A stretch of DNA of 64,000 nucleotides, from assembly GCF_001613125.1 (NCBI RefSeq), contig NZ_BDBT01000013.1, positions 62,001-126,000 of the forward strand. The letters are read 5' to 3'. Of this stretch, positions 27,073-36,400 are shown piece by piece. Source of the DNA: Nocardia shimofusensis NBRC 100134 (lineage in GTDB: Bacteria; Actinomycetota; Actinomycetes; Mycobacteriales; Mycobacteriaceae). Position numbers and translations under genes: made by a program. Every line of letters starts with the position of its first letter. Position 1 is the first letter of the stretch. Under the pieces are notes generated by a model that was given only the letters and a program-made list of their open reading frames with translations, searched no databases and was not told the DNA's origin.

Positions 27073-29631
27073 GTGATCAGCAGCAGTATCAAGCGCATAT
27101 TACCGACCGATGTGCTGAAGTCGAGTTCTCGCGCCCGCATTCGCGGACCCATCGGAATCAGAACCCGATTGCTGGCAATCGTGCTCATCCCGAGCCTCGC
27201 ATTGCTCGCCATCGGCATCGGCGGAGCAGTCTATCTGGTCGACGACGGTCGTAAGTCGCAGGACTTCTCCGACGTAGCGGCCTCCGTCACCACCCCCGCC
27301 ATCCGGATGGTCGAGGCGATGCAGGACGAGCGGCAGGCTTCGCTGTTGCACCTGGCCGGCTCGCCGCGCGGCACCGAGAGTCTGGTGGTGGCCCGGCGCA
27401 ATGCCGACACCGCGCTCGACGGCCTCTACGATCTGGCCCAGGCGGCCAAGGAGGCCCAGGGCGCGGTCGCCTCGGATGTCGACGGCTACTCCGAGGTCTA
27501 CGACCAGCTGCCGCAGCTGCGCAGCGCCATCGACGCCCGGGTGATCCCGGCCGCGCAGGTCTCCATGGTCTTCAGCACGGTCATCGACACCGTGGTGCAG
27601 GCTTCCCTGGTAGCCGCCGAGATCGCGCCCACCCCGGAGATCGCGGTGGGCCTCTACAACGCCGTGCACGCGCTGCGCGCCGGTGAGGCCGTGGTCCGCG
27701 CGGCGTCGATCGGCATCACCGCGATGCTGACCGGCCAGTTGCCCGCCGGACAGCTCAGCGAGTTCGCCAGTCAGGTCGGCGACGCCCGCGGCGAGGTCGC
27801 CTTCAGCACCGGCATCATCGAAGGCGAGCGGCTGGCCGAACTCGAGGCGATCATCGCCGGCCCCGACTGGCAGCGCCTGGTCGCCATGGAGGACGCGTTC
27901 ATCCAGCGCGGCCCGGTGGCGGCCGAGGACTCCTCGCCGGGCTCCGGTTCGTCGAGCTCGTCGAGTTCGAGTTCCAGTTCGAATTCCACTGCCGGTTCGA
28001 CGAGTTCGAACGGTTCCGCCGGCTCCGCCGACTCCGATGCCGCACTGCCGATGAGCGCCGAGGACTGGGAGCGCACGGCCGATGCCGTCAGCGCCCAGCT
28101 GATGGGGCTGTGGGAGAACCTCAGCCGCGACCAGCACGCGGTGGCCATCGCCGAGGGCGACGAGCTGGCCAGCAATTCCCTCTGGGTGGGCGGCGGCATC
28201 CTCGCCATCGCGCTGATCGCGTTCGCCGCGGCCATGCTGCTGGCCAACCGCTTCGTCGGCCGCATGCGCGGCCTGCGCCGCGAGACCCTCGAGCTGGCCG
28301 ACGAGAAGCTGCCCGCCACCATCCGCAAACTCAGCGCGGGCCAGGATCTCCGAGCCGACGAGGACATCGCGCCGCTGAAGTTCGGCAACGACGAGATCGG
28401 CCAGGTCGCCGACGCGTTCAACCGCGCCTACGCCTCCGCCGTCGCGGCGGCGGTCGCCGAAGGCAAGACCCGCGCGGGCGTCAACGCTGTCTTCCTCAAT
28501 ATCGCCCATCGCAGCCAGGTGATGGTGCACCGGCAGCTGGTCCTGCTCGACAAGGCCGAGCGCGAGGAAGAGGACCCCGATCGCCTCGACACCCTGTTCC
28601 AGCTCGATCACCTGGCCACCCGCTCCCGGCGCAACGCCGAGAACCTGGTGATCCTCGGCGGCGAGCAGCCGGGCAGGCGCTGGCGCAATCCCGTGCCATT
28701 GGTCGAACTGGTCCGCAGTGCCGTGGCCGAGAGCCTCGACTACACCCGCATCCAGGCGGGCAAGCTGCCCGAGGTCCGGGTACTGGGCAATGTCGTGGCC
28801 GACTTGATCCACCTGATCGCCGAGCTGACCGACAACGCGACCGCGTTCTCGCCGCCGGAATCGCGCGTGGAGGTCTCGGGCAACCTGGTGGGCAAGGGCC
28901 TGGCGCTCGAGATCACCGACCAGGGCCTGGGCATGTCCGAGGCCGAGCTGAGCGAACGCAACGAGCTGCTGGCCGAACCGCCGGACTTCAGTGTCGCGGC
29001 GCTGTCCGGCGATGCCCGCCTCGGCCTGTTCGTGGTCGCGAAACTGGCTGCCCGCCACGGCATCTCGGTGCGGCTGACCGATTCCGACTACGGCGGCGTC
29101 AAGGCGATCGTGCTGGTGCCCACCCCCCTGCTGTCCACCGGACGCGAACAGGCGCAGGTCACCTCCGGGCCCGCGGCGGTACCCGCGGCCCCGGCCGCCG
29201 CTTCGCCGCCGCCGCAGCCGGGCGGCTATCCGGTGCCGCACCCGTCCACCACGACGACCGCGGTCATGCAGCCGATGGGCGGTGGTCTGGCAGGCCGCGG
29301 CACGTTCAACGGCTTCGTGCCGCCTGCCACCACGGTGAGCACGGTGTCCGCGCCGGGTGCGCCGGTCGAACAGCCCGCCGCCGCGCCCGGCAAGCCCGCG
29401 CTGCCCCGGCGGCGCAGGCAGACGCCGGCCGCCACCCAGCCGATGCCCGCCGACACGCCGCCGCCGAGCCCGGCCGCCGCCCGGCCGCGCACCGCCGAGC
29501 AGGCCAGAAACCTGATGTCGGCGATCGAGAACGGCACCAGGCAGGGCCGCCTGAACCGCATCGATACCGACGCCGGACACCCGGCGTCCGATCACAAGGA
29601 AGGTGCCGGTGACGACTCCTCAGCCCCGTAG
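27073..29631 (+). CDS. Conservon sensor kinase-like protein (NIT-type sensor, HAMP, HATPase)
   Basis: An 852-residue membrane protein, the CvnA-type member of a conservon. Transmembrane helix 1 is at about 32-55; an extracytoplasmic nitrate/nitrite-sensor-like helical domain runs to about 285; a Ser-rich linker covers 287-325; helix 2 is at 369-394, then HAMP. The HATPase has ELTDNATAFSPP (N box, about 584-595) and DQGLGM (616-621). No classical H-box is obvious. A long Pro/Ala-rich tail follows from about 700. It starts at GTG 27073 and its 3' end overlaps the roadblock gene. Confidence 0.88.
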   Translation: MISSSIKRILPTDVLKSSSRARIRGPIGIRTRLLAIVLIPSLALLAIGIGGAVYLVDDGRKSQDFSDVAASVTTPAIRMVEAMQDERQASLLHLAGSPRGTESLVVARRNADTALDGLYDLAQAAKEAQGAVASDVDGYSEVYDQLPQLRSAIDARVIPAAQVSMVFSTVIDTVVQASLVAAEIAPTPEIAVGLYNAVHALRAGEAVVRAASIGITAMLTGQLPAGQLSEFASQVGDARGEVAFSTGIIEGERLAELEAIIAGPDWQRLVAMEDAFIQRGPVAAEDSSPGSGSSSSSSSSSSSNSTAGSTSSNGSAGSADSDAALPMSAEDWERTADAVSAQLMGLWENLSRDQHAVAIAEGDELASNSLWVGGGILAIALIAFAAAMLLANRFVGRMRGLRRETLELADEKLPATIRKLSAGQDLRADEDIAPLKFGNDEIGQVADAFNRAYASAVAAAVAEGKTRAGVNAVFLNIAHRSQVMVHRQLVLLDKAEREEEDPDRLDTLFQLDHLATRSRRNAENLVILGGEQPGRRWRNPVPLVELVRSAVAESLDYTRIQAGKLPEVRVLGNVVADLIHLIAELTDNATAFSPPESRVEVSGNLVGKGLALEITDQGLGMSEAELSERNELLAEPPDFSVAALSGDARLGLFVVAKLAARHGISVRLTDSDYGGVKAIVLVPTPLLSTGREQAQVTSGPAAVPAAPAAASPPPQPGGYPVPHPSTTTTAVMQPMGGGLAGRGTFNGFVPPATTVSTVSAPGAPVEQPAAAPGKPALPRRRRQTPAATQPMPADTPPPSPAAARPRTAEQARNLMSAIENGTRQGRLNRIDTDAGHPASDHKEGAGDDSSAP

Positions 29632-30034
29632 TCTCGATTGGCTGCTCGACGACCTGATCGATCGCCTGCCCGACGTCCGCTACGCCGTCGTGTTGTCGAC
29701 CGACGGTCTGCTACTCGGCCACAGCACCAAGATCGACCGCTCCGACGCCGAGCGTTTCTGCGCGATGGCCTCCACCCTGCACGGCGTCGCGCGCAGCGCG
29801 GGCATGCATTTCGAGGCAGGCGGCGTGCACCAGACGGTGGTCGAACTCGATCGGGCCGTCCTGTTCATCACCGCCGCGGGTGACAACGCGTGTCTGGCCG
29901 TGCTCACCGCCGAATCGGCCAACATGGGCATGGTCGCCTACGAGATGAACCAGACCGTGCAGCGCGTCGGTGTCCATCTCTCCGTCGATCCACGACCTCA
30001 TCCGTTCGATGAGGCCGGCCTGCGGCAGCCATGA
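29609..30034 (+). CDS. Roadblock/LC7 domain protein (CvnB type)
   Basis: A 141-residue roadblock/LC7 protein with the core motifs VRYAVVLSTDGLLLG, MASTLHGVARSAG and GDNACLAVLTAE. These small proteins act as GTPase regulators in MglB/conservon systems. GTG 29609 is preferred over GTG 29603 because AAGGAAGG lies 5 bases upstream. It overlaps the sensor gene by 23 bases and the DUF742 gene by 4 (ATGA), so the three are coupled. Confidence 0.92.
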   Translation: MTTPQPRSLDWLLDDLIDRLPDVRYAVVLSTDGLLLGHSTKIDRSDAERFCAMASTLHGVARSAGMHFEAGGVHQTVVELDRAVLFITAAGDNACLAVLTAESANMGMVAYEMNQTVQRVGVHLSVDPRPHPFDEAGLRQP

Positions 30035-30405
30035 ACGACCGGCGTGAGTCCTGGTTCGACGACGAGGCCGGACCGCTGGTCCGCCTCTACGCGGTCACGC
30101 GCGGACGGTCGGACGGTCGTCCCGAGCTGAACATGCTCACGCTCGTGGTGTATTCGGGCGCGGCGATCCTGCGCCGCACCGAGCCCGAATACGCGGAGAT
30201 TCTGCGACTGAGCCGCACGGTGCAGTCCATCGCGGAACTCGCTGCCCAGATGAATTTGCCGCTGACCACGATGAAAGTCCTGGTCGGCGACCTCATCGAT
30301 GACGGTCTGCTCGATCATCGCGCGCCCGAATCGGCGCCGGACGCGGGCCCGCCGCGCGACGTGGGCATGTTGCGAGCGGTGCTCAGGGGCATCCAGGCGC
30401 TCTGA
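30031..30405 (+). CDS. DUF742 protein (CvnC type)
   Basis: A 124-residue DUF742 protein: acidic start, VRLYAVTRGR, then a winged-helix-like part (IAELAAQMNLPLTTMKVLVGDLIDDGLL). It is the third member of the conservon and presumably works with the sensor and roadblock proteins. A fourth gene, an ATP/GTP-binding protein (CvnD), normally follows but is absent here: a terminator lies 59 bases after this stop. Confidence 0.92.
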   Translation: MNDRRESWFDDEAGPLVRLYAVTRGRSDGRPELNMLTLVVYSGAAILRRTEPEYAEILRLSRTVQSIAELAAQMNLPLTTMKVLVGDLIDDGLLDHRAPESAPDAGPPRDVGMLRAVLRGIQAL

Positions 30406-30463
30406 GCGCCGTCCGCACCGGCGACCGGATCGGTGCACACCGCCCGGCGCGCACGACACAGCG

Positions 30464-30509
30464 GCCGGGGGCCGGGTCCGAACGAATCGGACCCGGCCCC
30501 CGGCTTTTT
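30464..30509 (+). terminator. Rho-independent terminator of the conservon operon
   Basis: A perfect 17-bp stem (30464-30480 with 30488-30504) with loop AACGAAT is followed by TTTTT. Confidence 0.93.
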
Positions 30510-30521
30510 CGTGGTGCCGGC

Positions 30522-32477
30522 TCAGCCGAGCCTGGCAGCCAGCCGCTTGGCGTTCATGTAGGCGATCGCCTCGATCGAGACCATCGGGTTCACGCCCGAG
30601 GAGGTCGGGAAACACGAGGCGTCGGCGACCACCACATTGGGCACGTCCCAGGTCGCGCCGTCCGGGTCGAGCGCGGAGTCCTCTCGGCTGCCGCCCATCC
30701 GCGCCGAGCCCATGATGTGCAGCGCCGCCACGCCGCAGCGGCCGGGCGCGTAACCGGACGCCGCGCAGGCCGCCGCGAACTCCGCGTGCGAGCCCTGCTC
30801 GCCCGGCCGGTAGCTCGCACCGGACTGGTGCCCGGAATAGATCTTCTTCGCCCCCGCCGCTTCGAGAAGCTGTGCGGCGCCGATGATTCCGGTGTGCAGA
30901 TGGTCGCGATCGCGGTCGGACAGGGTGTATTTCACGATCGGGTGCCCGGCCTTGTCCACGTCGACGCGGCCGGAGTCCCTGTCCCGGGTGATGACGCCGA
31001 TCGAGGCGGTGTGCGCCAGATCCAGCATGGCGTTGCGATGGGCCTCGCCGCCGCGCCAATTCATGAAGCCGACGAGCATGCCGGGGTGCACCGGACCGGT
31101 CTCGTAGATGACGCCGTAGCCGTCGCCGTCGAGATCGGCGTGCTCACGCGAGATCCGGGTCTGCAGCCCGCCTTCCCAGGGACGCAACTGCTCCTCGAAC
31201 ACGCCGAAGACCGCCGAGGCCGGGTGCAGGCGCAGGTGCGCGCCGATGTTCTTGTTGCGCAGGCCCGATCGGCGCAGCAGCGCCGGAGTCTGCACCGCAC
31301 CCGCCGACACCACGACGGCCTTGGCCCGCACGTGCAGGCGCGCGCCGCTGTCGGTGATCGCGACGACGCCCTCGGCCCGGCCCGCCTCGACCTCGATGTG
31401 GCGCACGTCCGCACCGACGACCAGGCGCGCGCCGCGCTCGGCGGCGTCGGCCAGCCAGGTCTTGGTGGCGGACTGCTTGGCCCCCACGCGGCAGCCGTAA
31501 CCGCAGCGACCGCATTCCACGCCCGCGTCGCAGGCATCGGTGACATTGCGCGGCAGCGGCCCCATGTCCCAGCCCAGCGCCTGCGCGCCGCGTTCGAGGA
31601 CGGTGTCGCGCGCCGAGATGGTGGACCGGTCGAAGGTGACCGAGATCCGCTTCTCCACGGCGTCGAGCGCCGCGCCGAACTCGTCGGTGGCGAATTGGGT
31701 CGCGCCGAGGCTCGCCCACTCCTCGCGCACCTTGTCCGGGGTGCGCAGCGACGTGCTCCAGTTGACGACCGTGCCGCCGCCCAGGCAGCCGCCCGCGACG
31801 AGTGTGAGCTGGCCCTCGGCGGTGCCGTTGGGACCGGGCGCGTAGAGCTTGGTCAGCGCGTCGAGTTCGCCCGCGCCGAAGTCGGCGTCGTCGTAGTAGC
31901 CGCCGCGTTCGAGGACGACCACGTTCAGCCCGGCCTCGGCGAGCACGGCGGCCGCGGTGCCGCCGCCCGCGCCGGAGCCGACCACCACGACGTCGCAGTC
32001 GAGGGTGGTGTCCTGGCTGTAGCGGAGCGGTTTCAGCGCGGGCTGGGCGGCGGCGGCCGGCTTACCGGGCGGGCCGGGGTATTCCATCTGCTTCCACAGC
32101 GGATTGAAGCCCTCCGGTCCCGGCGCGACGTAGTAGGACAGCAGCGTGCCCTTCTTGAGCGCCTGGAACACCGAGCGCTTGGCACCGAGCCGGGATTCGC
32201 TCAGCTTCAACAGCACTTTCTCACGGTCGGCCGGCGAGAGCTTGGAGAACGAGCGCGGGCCCGCACCGGCGAGCAGACCGAACAGCGGGCTGTCCCAGAG
32301 GCCCAGCAGCGTCGCCAGTTGCTTGCCGCCCGACGGGTCCGGATCGCGGGCGAGCATCGACAACATGACGTCGGGGACGCCGAGGGCGGTGGCCGAGGGC
32401 AGGCCGAGCCCGTCCCCGGGGGCGAAAGTATCGCAGATCAGCTCGAGCGCAGCGCGCTGCTTTGCCGTCAGCTCCAT
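30522..32477 (-). CDS. GMC-type FAD oxidoreductase, long-chain alcohol oxidase-like
   Basis: A 651-residue GMC-family flavoprotein with an N-terminal extension of about 155 residues before the FAD loop VVVGSGAGGGTAAAVL (from residue 165). Further features are GGGTVVNWSTS, a Cys cluster CGRCGYGCRVGAKQS, and the C-terminal GMC signature HIMGSARMG with NVVVADASCFPTSSGVNPM. The layout matches bacterial and plant long-chain fatty alcohol oxidases. It probably oxidises a hydrophobic alcohol or sterol. It is alone on its strand. ATG 32477 has GGAG about 9 bases upstream. Confidence 0.87.
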   Translation of the reverse strand: MELTAKQRAALELICDTFAPGDGLGLPSATALGVPDVMLSMLARDPDPSGGKQLATLLGLWDSPLFGLLAGAGPRSFSKLSPADREKVLLKLSESRLGAKRSVFQALKKGTLLSYYVAPGPEGFNPLWKQMEYPGPPGKPAAAAQPALKPLRYSQDTTLDCDVVVVGSGAGGGTAAAVLAEAGLNVVVLERGGYYDDADFGAGELDALTKLYAPGPNGTAEGQLTLVAGGCLGGGTVVNWSTSLRTPDKVREEWASLGATQFATDEFGAALDAVEKRISVTFDRSTISARDTVLERGAQALGWDMGPLPRNVTDACDAGVECGRCGYGCRVGAKQSATKTWLADAAERGARLVVGADVRHIEVEAGRAEGVVAITDSGARLHVRAKAVVVSAGAVQTPALLRRSGLRNKNIGAHLRLHPASAVFGVFEEQLRPWEGGLQTRISREHADLDGDGYGVIYETGPVHPGMLVGFMNWRGGEAHRNAMLDLAHTASIGVITRDRDSGRVDVDKAGHPIVKYTLSDRDRDHLHTGIIGAAQLLEAAGAKKIYSGHQSGASYRPGEQGSHAEFAAACAASGYAPGRCGVAALHIMGSARMGGSREDSALDPDGATWDVPNVVVADASCFPTSSGVNPMVSIEAIAYMNAKRLAARLG

Positions 32478-32612
32478 GTGGTGTGGCTCCAGAACGAAAG
32501 AAGGATGGCGAGAAGGCGCGATGTGGTTATCGCGACGGAATAGACGATCACATATTTTGAGTGATCAGAAACCTACTCTGCTGAATTATGGGAGTAAAGA
32601 GCGGTTTTTTGC

Positions 32613-33392
32613 TCACTCCGGCGCGGGCTGGCAGCGCGGGCAGAAGTAGATTCCCCGCTCGCGTTGGAGGAACCGGTCCGACATCGGAACGCTCTCGCCG
32701 AGCGCGCGCACCACGATGTTCGCGCCACACCGCTTGCACGGCATCCTGGCGCGTCCGTAGACCAGATCGCGCCAGGGCGGACGGTGCGCCGCGGTGTGCA
32801 TGACGCGATGCGATTCGTTGATCAGCGCGGGCAGATCCGGCACCTGCGCGACCGGGACGGCCGGGTGCACGCGGCGCAGGAAGCAGATCTCGCTGCGGTA
32901 CTTGTTGCCGATCCCGGCCAGGTTGCGCTGGTCGAGCAGGGCCAGGCCGATGGCGCGCTCGGGCGCGGCCGCCAGTCGGCGCCCGACCTCCTCGGCGTCC
33001 CAGTTCGGGCCGAGCAGGTCGGGACCGAGGTGGCCGATGACGGCCTGCTCGTCCGCGCGCCGCACCACGTCGACCGTGCCGAGGGAGAATCCGACCGCCT
33101 CGGTGTCGTCGGTGGTCAGCACCAGCCGGGCTTGCACCCGCGGGCGGGTCCAGCGCTCGCCGGCACAGTAGGTGCGCCACACCCCCTCCATCTTCAGGTG
33201 GGTGTGGATGCTGACCTCCCCGACCCGGATGAACAGGTGTTTGCCGTAGCTGACGACCTCGTCCACCAGTTCACCGGACAGATCGAGCGTGGCGTACCTG
33301 GGCACGCGGAAGTCGCTGCGCACCAACGTCTTGCCCGCCAGCGCCAGGCGCAGCCGGTTGGCGGCGAAGAAGACGGTGTCACCCTCGGGCAC
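32613..33392 (-). CDS. nei: Formamidopyrimidine-DNA glycosylase-family endonuclease VIII (Nei)
   Basis: A 259-residue Fpg/Nei DNA glycosylase. The N-terminus PEGDT provides catalytic Pro2 and Glu3, Lys51 lies in YGKHLFIR, and the helix-two-turn-helix has NLAGIGNKYRSE. The zinc finger is CKRC...CPRC near the C-terminus. It excises oxidised pyrimidines and cleaves the AP site. It starts 9 bases after the lhr stop, so both repair genes form one operon, as in mycobacteria. Confidence 0.94.
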   Translation of the reverse strand: MPEGDTVFFAANRLRLALAGKTLVRSDFRVPRYATLDLSGELVDEVVSYGKHLFIRVGEVSIHTHLKMEGVWRTYCAGERWTRPRVQARLVLTTDDTEAVGFSLGTVDVVRRADEQAVIGHLGPDLLGPNWDAEEVGRRLAAAPERAIGLALLDQRNLAGIGNKYRSEICFLRRVHPAVPVAQVPDLPALINESHRVMHTAAHRPPWRDLVYGRARMPCKRCGANIVVRALGESVPMSDRFLQRERGIYFCPRCQPAPE

Positions 33393-33401
33393 GGCGAATC
33401 C

Positions 33402-36400
33402 TCACGGCCTGCCGCGCAGCCGCAGCCCGCGCGGAGTGGCGGAGAACCCGGCCTCGGTGAGGAAGTCGGCGAAGGTGTGGCCGTGCACGGTCTCGCCGTC
33501 GATCTTGTCGATGACGAGGGCGTCGACGCGGCGGCGGCGGACCAGCGCGGCCAGTTCGAGGGCGGCCACGCGCCTGGGATCGGGGTCGGCGGTGAAGGTC
33601 AGCAGGGTCTTGCCGCCGCGCTCCAGGTAGAGCACCAGTTCGCCGTCGACCAGCACCACGATCGCCCCCGCTTTGCGGCCCGGCCGATGCCCGCCCTCCC
33701 CTTCGCCCTTGGGCCAGGGCAGCGCCGCGCCGTACGGATTGGCGGGGTCGCAGGCGGCCAGCGCCGCGGCTGCCGGGGCGCGCCCGCCGTTGCGCCCGGC
33801 GTCGGAGGCGCGCAGCCGATCCACCACGTCGGTGGTGGAGAACTGGGCGCCGCCGAGAGAGTCCACGAAGTAGCCGCGACGGCAGCGCCCCCGATCCTCG
33901 AACTCGGTGAGCACCCGGTACATCAGCGCGAACCCGCCCGGCACGCCTTCGCTGTGCACCGATCCTTTGGTGAGCACGCCGTAGCGTTCCAGCAGGATGT
34001 CGGCCTGAGCATGCGCGCGCACGGTGTTGTCGGCGACCCGTTCGGGCAGCAGCGACCAGCGCCCGGCCACCGACGGCGGCCCGGTACGGGTCGGCATCGC
34101 CGGGCGCGGCAGGTAGGCGCGGCCGCGCGGGGTGCGCCGGGGCGGGCGGTGCGCGGTGGTGGTGCGCGTCGTGCCGGACAGCAGGGCGCGTACCGGGGCG
34201 AAGGTGTCGCCGGAGACCTGCCCCGCCCACACCAGGTCCCACAGCGCCGTCGCGACCGCCGCGTCGTCGAGCAGCCCGGTCGCGTCGGAGAGCTGACGGA
34301 AGAAGTACGCGCCGCCGCCGCGCGGGACCGCGCCGTCGGCCGGGCCGGGAACGAGCACCGCGCCGAGCGCCTCCAGCAGCCGCAGCGCGATCTCGGAGTA
34401 TTCGATCTCGGCGGGCGGAGTCAGCGTGAAGGGCGCCTGCTCGGCGGGGTGCAGCGCGATCCAGCCGTCCTTGGCGGTGATCGCGCCGTGGCCGGACCAG
34501 ATCACCTCGCCGGTGGCCATGAGTTCGTCCAGCATGGCGGGGCTGTAGTCGTTCACCCGCGCGGGCAGGATCAGCGATTCCCACGCCGAGGCGGGCGCGG
34601 GCACCCCCGCCAGTTGCTCGACCACCGAGGCGACCCCGTCCACCCCGCGCAACTCCCCCGTACCCACGTGCTGCCAGGCGGACAGGAACCGCCCGAACGC
34701 CGCCGTGGCGACCGGCTCCACCTCGTGGCGCGCCGCGGCGAGCGAGCGCCGCCGCAACCGGCGCAGCACCTGGCTGTCGCACCATTCCGAGCCGGTCGCT
34801 CCGGGCGTGAATTCGCCCTCCACCACGCGTTTCTCGGCGGCCAGCCGGTGCAGGGCGGTGGCGGCCACCGCCGGTCCGATACCGAACCGGCGCGCTACCG
34901 CGTCGATCTCGAACGGCGCGTGGGTGCGTGCGAAGCGGCCGACGAGGTCGCCCAGAGGATCGGGCACCGGCTCGGCGAACGCCTCCGGGAGACCGACCGG
35001 CAGCGGCACGCCCAGCGCGTCGCGCAGGCGGGCGGCGTCCTCGACGGCCACCCACCAGGTGCGGCCCGCGAAGGCGACCGTCAGTGCGCGCCGGGCGGCT
35101 GCCAGTTCGGCGAACCACTGTTCGTGCGCGCCGACGGGCCCGGCGGACATCGCCGCGTCGGCACAACGCAGACCCGCCTCCTCCGGCGTGAGCGGGCCGA
35201 GCAGGCGCAGCAGGTCGGCCAGCCCCTCGGCGTCGCGAGCCTGCCGTTCGGGGGTGAGTCGTTGCAGCTCCCGCTCGGTCTGTTCGAGGATCTGCGGATC
35301 GAGCAGTTCGCGCAGTTCCACCCGGCCGAGCAGTTCGGCCAGCAGGCTGGAGTCCAGGGACAGGGCGGCGGCCCGGCGTTCGGCCAGCGGGCTGTCGCCT
35401 TCGTACATGAACTGGCCGATGTAATCGAACAGCAGCGCATGGGCGAAGGGCGAGGGGGTGGCGGTCTCCACTTCGACCAGGCGCAGTTGCCTGCGGGCGA
35501 CGCGACCGAGCACATCGGTCAGTGCGGGCAGGTCGTAGACGTCGCGGAGGCATTCGCGCACGGTTTCCAGCAGGATCGGGAAATCGGGGAACTTCCTCGC
35601 CACGTCCAGCAATTGGGCGGAGCGTTGCCGTTGCTGCCACAGTGGGGCGCGTTTGCCGGGGTCGCGGCGCGGCAGCAGCAGCGCCCGGGCGGCGCATTCG
35701 CGGAAGCGGGAGGCGAACAGGGCCGAGGCGCCGACCTGCTCGGTGACGATCTCGTCGATCTCGTCGGGCTCGAAGACGAACAGTTCCGCGCCGGGTGGCT
35801 CGTCGGTGGTGTCGGGTAGGCGCACCACGATGCCATCGTCGGAGGCAGTGGGCGCGGCGTCCACGCCGAACCGCTCGCGCAGCCGGGATCCGACCGCCAG
35901 CGCCCACGGCGCGTGCACCGGCAGCCCGAACGGCGAGTGCAGCACCAGTCGCCAGTCGCCGAGTTCGTCGCGGAACCGTTCCACCACCAGGGTCTTGTCG
36001 GTGGGCACCTGCCCGGTGGCTGCGCGCTGATCGGCGAGCAGGGCGACCAGGTTCGCCGTCGCGTTCTCGTCCAACCCGGCGCCGGCGAGCAGATCGCCGA
36101 GCATGCCCCGCGGGTCCGCCGAAACGGTGGCGGCGTTCGCGGGAATCGTCTTCACCGCCTTGCGCACGAATTCGCCCAGCGCCGCGCCGAGTTCGGCGGG
36201 ACGGCCGAGACCGTCACCGTGCCAGAACGGCAACCGGCCGGGCTGCCCGAACGCCGGGGTCACCAGCACCCGGTCGAAGGTGATCTCCTCGATGCGCCAG
36301 CTGGTGGCGCCGAGGGCGAACACATCACCCACGCGGGATTCGTAGACCATCTCCTCGTCGAGTTCGCCGACCCGTGAGTTCTTCTCGCCCACCATGTAGA

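Noticed and set aside
27100..29595. An 831-aa minus-strand frame opposite the conservon sensor
   Set aside because: Antisense shadow of a clear three-domain protein; no start signal.
32664..35819. A 1051-aa open frame on the plus strand opposite nei and lhr
   Set aside because: It covers two well-identified genes on the other strand and has shadow-type composition (Arg/Gly/Gln/Val) without any domain.
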